This document shows positions 15,366 to 19,145 of a DNA stretch of 19,145 bases, one piece after another (the first letter of the stretch is position 1; every line of letters begins with the position of its first letter). The stretch is from JBBRRP01 sp038251425. GTDB taxonomy: Bacteria; Myxococcota_A; Polyangia; Polyangiales; Polyangiaceae. The stretch spans positions 1 through 19,145 of the forward strand of contig JBBSBI010000091.1 of assembly GCA_038251425.1 (NCBI GenBank), given 5' to 3'. Both the position numbers and the translations under genes were made by a program. The notes beneath the pieces are model-generated. The model worked only from the letters and a program-made list of their open reading frames with translations. It was not told the origin of the DNA and searched no databases.

Positions 15366-15854
15366 TCAGTCGGCCTTGCTAACGGCGGCCTTCAGATCGT
15401 CGATGGCCTTGTCGACGCGCGCCTTCGTAGCGTCCCAGGTTAGCGCTGAAGAGAGCTCGAGAGATTTGTATTCGTTCGTGACGGCTTCACGCTGCGTACG
15501 AAGATTGGGCAGTCGAGCCTCAAGCTCCGCCTTGGTCTTGCTTTTTAGAGTCTTCACTTTGGCTTCCAATTGAGCGATGTCCTTATCTACCTCGATCAAG
15601 CTCTCCGTCGCCTTGTGACGATAATCTTCTCGCATCGTTAAGAAGCTGGCCTGAGCATCGGCAACCTTCTTCTCTGCGTCAGCCTGTGCGGCGTTGATCG
15701 TCGTCGTCGCCTCGCGATTGGCCTCAATCGCCTTCCGATCGGCCTCCGCACGAGCTTGGTCGGCGTTGCGCTGCTCATCAGCGGCCTTGTCGCAGCCCGC
15801 TGTCGACGCCATAAAGATTGCCACACATACAGAAAGAGTAGAGATACGGATCAT
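15366..15854 (-). CDS. Coiled-coil lipoprotein, unknown family
   Basis: The 162-residue product has an N-terminal signal peptide ending in a good lipobox, ASTAGC, giving lipidated Cys21. The rest is almost entirely charged and Ala/Glu/Lys-rich with a heptad-like pattern, indicating a long alpha-helical coiled coil (about residues 25-160). No enzyme motif is seen. A ribosome site, GAGG, lies four bases upstream of the ATG. Such proteins often act as envelope spacers or as scaffold lipoproteins like Lpp, but the length and lack of a C-terminal Lys do not match Lpp. It is 176 bases upstream of the GH45 gene on the same strand and could share its transcript. The call as lipoprotein is strong; the role is unknown. 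Confidence 0.8.
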   Translation of the reverse strand: MIRISTLSVCVAIFMASTAGCDKAADEQRNADQARAEADRKAIEANREATTTINAAQADAEKKVADAQASFLTMREDYRHKATESLIEVDKDIAQLEAKVKTLKSKTKAELEARLPNLRTQREAVTNEYKSLELSSALTWDATKARVDKAIDDLKAAVSKAD

Positions 15855-16056
15855 ATTGCCTCGGGTTGGAGTTGTGCCTCGCCTCTGAGCAAGACCCGTG
15901 CCGGAGCGTTCATGCGCCAGGCGGGCAGTTGTTTCGCGTTTTCGCCTAGCCTATCGGTCGAGGACCGCGAGCCAGAACGCCACGCCTGAGGCAAGGCTGC
16001 GCGTTCTGGAAGCGCTTGATCCGCGCGATGATCCGCGCTCGAGTGTTGCCGCTTTC

Positions 16057-16683
16057 ATGCAACCGCCGCCACCACGACACTTCTCCATGCTGCGCGAGCT
16101 TCACGCGGCCGATATTTTTACATTACTGAATGGTGCTGCCGGCACGGGCGCAATCCTGGCGTTCATGGACTACTGCGTAAGCGGCACGCTGCGATCTTTC
16201 TGGATCGGCAGTGGGCTGATTCCGTTTGCGTTGGTGATGGACATTCTCGACGGACGCATCGCAAGATTGCGCAAGGAAGTGTCACCCCTTGGGCAAGAGC
16301 TGGATTCGCTGGCAGATATAGTGTCGTTTGGGGTGGCTCCGGTAGCGATGGGATTCGCTGCGGGAATGCGAGGAGGATGGGACTCGCTCTGTTTCGCTGT
16401 GTTTGTGGCTTGCGGGATCAGTCGTTTGGCCCGCTACAACGTAACCGCGACAACGCTTGCCGACGCCACCGGCAAGGTTCGCTATTTCGAAGGCCTTCCA
16501 ATCCCGAGCAGCCTCCTGCTTGTGGTCCTGATCTTCGTCCTGGCACTCACCGGCAACTGGCAAGCGGCTCTGCCGTTCGGATCGTTTGCGCTCGGGCCCA
16601 TGTCACTCCACCCGCTGGCGCTGATTTACGTCGTTCAGGGCATGGCGATGATCAGCAAGACGTTGCGAGTTCCGAAACCGTAG
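16057..16683 (+). CDS. pssA: CDP-diacylglycerol--serine O-phosphatidyltransferase
   Basis: From the ATG at 16057 the product is 208 residues, typical for the bacterial membrane (type II) enzyme, which makes phosphatidylserine from CDP-diacylglycerol and serine. The CDP-alcohol phosphotransferase motif DGxxARx8GxxxDxxxD is complete: LDGRIARLRKEVSPLGQELD and the following SLAD place Asp65, Gly66, Ala69, Arg70, Gly79, Asp83 and Asp87. The start of the family (ADIFTLLNGAAGTGAI), SFGVAPVAMGFAAG, GISRLARYNV and FEGLPIPSSLLLV are also typical of PssA rather than PgsA. About six membrane helices are predicted. The frame is open back to a GTG at 15898, but the extra 53 residues show no similarity to the family. 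ATG 16087 is a shorter alternative. No psd gene is in the window. Confidence 0.87.
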   Translation: MQPPPPRHFSMLRELHAADIFTLLNGAAGTGAILAFMDYCVSGTLRSFWIGSGLIPFALVMDILDGRIARLRKEVSPLGQELDSLADIVSFGVAPVAMGFAAGMRGGWDSLCFAVFVACGISRLARYNVTATTLADATGKVRYFEGLPIPSSLLLVVLIFVLALTGNWQAALPFGSFALGPMSLHPLALIYVVQGMAMISKTLRVPKP

Positions 16684-16696
16684 GCTTGGCTTCCTG

Positions 16697-17932
16697 CTAG
16701 CGGCACCAACCAAGCCGCCGAAAAGCAGCTAGTGGCACCGTCACGCCTGTAACGCAGAGAGCCGTCTGGTGGTAATTGCCCTGGGGGTGGAAGCATTCCC
16801 ACGGCGAGCCCGAGTCGGCTCCTTTGCGAAAATCGCCTTCGCGGAGCTCCGCGAGGTACTCGTTTGCAAGTTTCCTCGCCAACGGCTCGTTCTCTTGCGC
16901 GATCGCAAAACACACCCAACCTGTTGGTGGGCTCCAATAGGCTCCGTTCTGATACTCATTCAGCGGAATGGGCCCCACCGTGCGCTCCCAGGCGCTCTCG
17001 GCGCTGAAATCATCTGTCGTGAGGACATTTCGAACACTTCCTCGCAACGCCAGGGTACCGGCTTGATACGCGTCCGCCAAACTACTGCAGATGGTAGCGC
17101 GAGCCTTGCCCTCGACCGCGCCGGAATAAACCGCATAGGCCGAGCCAAAGACGTCTGGCTGCCCACTCAAACCCGTGCTCGCACGCAAGAGCCCACCCGA
17201 ATGAGCCAGCACTTCTGGTAGCGCGCGGCTGATAGCCTTCGCAATCGCCGAGTACTTCGGATTTCCAGTCAATTCGGCTAGCTGACGAGCCGCCTGCTGA
17301 CGCAAGACTGAGGCAAAGAGTAGCTCGCCGGTATGGACCACAGCATCCAAGAATCCGAAGCTGGTGCCCCGGTCGATCTCGTCGCACCACACCAGCTCAG
17401 TATCCTGGCGCGAACGCGGAACCGCAAACGCCAGTTCCAGCCGCTCCAATAGGGTTAATCCAGCGATGACCTCGCTGAGAATTCCGCGCTCGCCCGTCTG
17501 TTGGCAGTACTCCCAAGCCATGTCGACAAACAGGAAGTGATCATCCAAGCTCGGGAGTGTTCCCCAAGCGCTGCTCTGCACCTTGGCGTCCAAGGTGCCA
17601 GGAAAAAACACGGCTTCGCCGCCGAAAGTGACGTGATCGGCGATCGCTCCCTTTGGCACGAAGCTCCCCGCCGGCGTGCGCCAATCTTCCGCCTGCTGAG
17701 TTTGTGCTGCGAGCAAGAGCGCGTGGCGTTGTTCCTCGAAGGTAATGAACCCGCTCGCCACCGATAACGCGTGATCGCGAAGCCAGAACGCGGGATACGC
17801 GCAGCGTCCGCTCGGCTGCAGCAGCGTCGCGCCCGTGGTGTTGGGTGCGGCCCCGCCAACGCTCTGCCCAGACCTCACCCGGGATGCCTCCACAACGTCA
17901 CGCGTTAGATCCGTTAGGAAGCTCGTTTGCAT
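16697..17932 (-). CDS. Alpha/alpha-barrel glycosidase-like protein
   Basis: The 411-residue protein has no signal peptide and is probably cytoplasmic. Its pattern of alternating helices with Trp/Asp/Glu-rich turns suits the six-hairpin (alpha/alpha)6 fold of many glycosidases. Visible features are YPAFWLRDHALS (46-57), DDHFLFVDMAWEY (130-142), DEIDRGTSFGFLDAVVHTGE (184-203), the late NEYQNGAYWSPPTGWV, and near the end SPWECFHPQGNYHQTALCVT. The LRD, FLDAV and WSPPTGW turns are where catalytic acids would be expected, but I cannot match them to one GH family; glucoamylase-, trehalase- or amylo-1,6-glucosidase-like groups are all possible. A non-hydrolytic relative cannot be excluded. It converges on pssA with a 13-base gap, and there is no sugar transporter or regulator nearby to point to a substrate. 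Confidence 0.6.
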   Translation of the reverse strand: MQTSFLTDLTRDVVEASRVRSGQSVGGAAPNTTGATLLQPSGRCAYPAFWLRDHALSVASGFITFEEQRHALLLAAQTQQAEDWRTPAGSFVPKGAIADHVTFGGEAVFFPGTLDAKVQSSAWGTLPSLDDHFLFVDMAWEYCQQTGERGILSEVIAGLTLLERLELAFAVPRSRQDTELVWCDEIDRGTSFGFLDAVVHTGELLFASVLRQQAARQLAELTGNPKYSAIAKAISRALPEVLAHSGGLLRASTGLSGQPDVFGSAYAVYSGAVEGKARATICSSLADAYQAGTLALRGSVRNVLTTDDFSAESAWERTVGPIPLNEYQNGAYWSPPTGWVCFAIAQENEPLARKLANEYLAELREGDFRKGADSGSPWECFHPQGNYHQTALCVTGVTVPLAAFRRLGWCR

Positions 17933-18114
17933 TGTATCAGGTGGTAGCGAACTTCTCGGAGGAGTTGAAGTCGCGACTTTGGGCAGGCGTTTTAGACGGC
18001 CTCGTCGAATTTCTAGAGGTGCGCTGAGGGCGTGAAAGCTGGAGTCGTACCTGACGCAAGGGGTGTGTGCCGCAACCTACAGTGACCAACAGCGGAGGCA
18101 CGGCCCACTCAATC

Positions 18115-19143
18115 CTACGCAAACAGTCCGTTCACCGGACCTGTCACGAGCGCGGGATCCCCGAAGTTCCCCTGCACGCCGAACGCCTGCGCCAATGAGG
18201 TCCACACATCGTTCATGGTACGCCCGCCCACGTCGACGATGCGGCCCCCCATCATGCCGAGCGACTTGCCGCCGAACATCACGACGGGCATGCGATCCCT
18301 CCCGTGCGCGTTTCCGTCGTCAATGCCGGTGATGAAGGCGACCACGGTGTTGTCCAGCAGGCTGGTGCCCGCGCCATCCGGTGTGTTCTTCATGTCGAGC
18401 AAGAGCTCGGCCAACATCGAGCAATACCAACGATCGATCGCGCCTCGTTCGTTCGGGTCCCCCGCGTGCGAGATGTCGTGGTGGCCATCGGCATTCTTCA
18501 CTTCGTTGGGGATGATCTGGTTGAAGGCCATGCCGGATTGCTCTGGCGCGAAGCTGAAGCTCGCCACGCGGGTGAGGTCGCACGAGAAGGCCCCTTTGAG
18601 GACCTGGAACATCTGGCGCGAACGGCTCTCATGCTCGAGGGGGCCGGCCGCCAGCGCGCCGAGGGCAGGTTGGCTGCATCCTGCGCCGCCGCCACCGCCG
18701 CCCAGAACGCTTTCATTTTGACGCACCAGATCGGCGATGGCGCTCAGCTGCTCGTCGAGCTTGCCCTGCTGAGAAAGGGGCACACGTGCTTTGAGTCGAG
18801 TCGCGTCTTGGGTCAGCTGGTTGAGCACGGCGCGCTGTAGCTCGCGAGCTCGCTGCTGTGCGCCTTGATCGCTCGGCATAGCCGAAGGGGCGACGAAGTT
18901 GCCAAACAAGCTCGACAGAGCGGCGTCGGGCCGGATTTCGGGGTCGAGCGCGCCGGTTGTACCGCCACCTGCGTACGACAGGATCCTGAGCCCCGGCCCT
19001 AGCCGCGAGGACGCTACGGATTCGAGGCTCGCGGCGAGCTGGATGGAGCGCTTTAGGGTACCCGCGGCAAAAGGGGAGGACTGTGCGAGCAGCTGGTCGA
19101 TCGAAACCCCCGTGCCGGTGGCACCGTCTCCGGCCGGAGCGCC
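18115..19143 (-). CDS. DUF1552 family protein (partial, 5' end outside window)
   Basis: The frame is open from the right window edge to a TAG at 18115-18117, giving about 342 C-terminal residues. The C-terminal half reads FNQIIPNEVKNADGHHDISH then AGDP, a stretch with DRWYCSMLAELLLDM, and SLLDNTVVAFITGIDDGNAH before MPVVMFGGKSLG. These are typical of DUF1552 proteins, which in Planctomycetes and Myxococcota usually carry a Tat signal and often follow a DUF1592/DUF1588 cytochrome-like gene. The edge part VSIDQLLAQSSPF, LGPGLRILSYAGGG and LDPEIRPDAALSSLFGNF also fits the family. A polyglycine stretch lies in the middle. The start codon and any export signal are outside the window. The biochemical role of the family is not established. 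Confidence 0.88.
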   Translation of the reverse strand, partial: GAPAGDGATGTGVSIDQLLAQSSPFAAGTLKRSIQLAASLESVASSRLGPGLRILSYAGGGTTGALDPEIRPDAALSSLFGNFVAPSAMPSDQGAQQRARELQRAVLNQLTQDATRLKARVPLSQQGKLDEQLSAIADLVRQNESVLGGGGGGAGCSQPALGALAAGPLEHESRSRQMFQVLKGAFSCDLTRVASFSFAPEQSGMAFNQIIPNEVKNADGHHDISHAGDPNERGAIDRWYCSMLAELLLDMKNTPDGAGTSLLDNTVVAFITGIDDGNAHGRDRMPVVMFGGKSLGMMGGRIVDVGGRTMNDVWTSLAQAFGVQGNFGDPALVTGPVNGLFA

Positions 19144-19145
19144 TT

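Noticed and set aside
15898..16056. Extended PssA N-terminus from a GTG at 15898
   Set aside because: The 53 extra residues are Arg-rich and unlike the family, and the ATG at 16057 yields the usual length.
18304..18840. 178-residue plus-strand ORF opposite the DUF1552 gene
   Set aside because: The DUF1552 reading frame has clear family motifs over the same bases; the opposite frame has none.

Overview
The window looks like a chromosomal segment of a myxobacterium or close relative (Myxococcota, Polyangia-like). The grounds are a GTG-initiated Ser/Thr kinase with myxobacterial architecture, several lipoproteins with long Gly/Ser/Thr 'SGG' linkers, a DUF1552 protein, and GC-rich third codon positions. 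This placement is inferred from gene content, not from a marker gene. No rRNA, CRISPR array, insertion sequence or integrase was seen.

Left part (1-5953). A possible gene tail is followed by a small HemJ/CopD-like membrane protein on the minus strand. Divergent from it is a tight plus-strand run: tldD (zinc metalloprotease subunit), an OmpR-type regulator with a degenerate receiver domain, pdxA (vitamin B6 synthesis), and a solitary Eco57I-like adenine-N6 DNA methyltransferase. Spacing of 0 to 17 bases, or outright overlap, suggests co-transcription. The methyltransferase meets a minus-strand sugar-nucleotide epimerase with overlapping stop codons.

Middle (5950-12333). On the minus strand, a 77-residue His-rich membrane protein, tRNA-Ala(GGC) and the epimerase lie head to tail. 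A Ser/Thr kinase with a C-terminal membrane anchor follows on the plus strand, facing a CcmE-like membrane-anchored OB-fold protein. Next come a decayed LysR-family pseudogene with a frameshift and an internal deletion, about 330 bases without a recognisable gene, and a complete Kef/CPA2-type cation:proton antiporter with a TrkA-N domain.

Right part (12372-19145). This is mostly minus strand and envelope or secreted functions: a small single-pass membrane protein, a DUF3494 (ice-binding-like) lipoprotein, a lipoprotein combining a ShK-like Cys-rich module with a glycoside hydrolase family 45 domain, and a coiled-coil lipoprotein. Phosphatidylserine synthase lies on the plus strand, facing an unassigned alpha/alpha-barrel glycosidase-like protein. 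The window ends inside a DUF1552 gene.

The most distinctive items are the ShK-GH45 lipoprotein beside the DUF3494 lipoprotein with the same type of linker, the solitary methyltransferase in a housekeeping run, the regulator lacking phosphorylation residues, and the LysR pseudogene. I did not find a clearly new multi-gene system. The best candidate for one is the envelope-display pair at 12700-15189.
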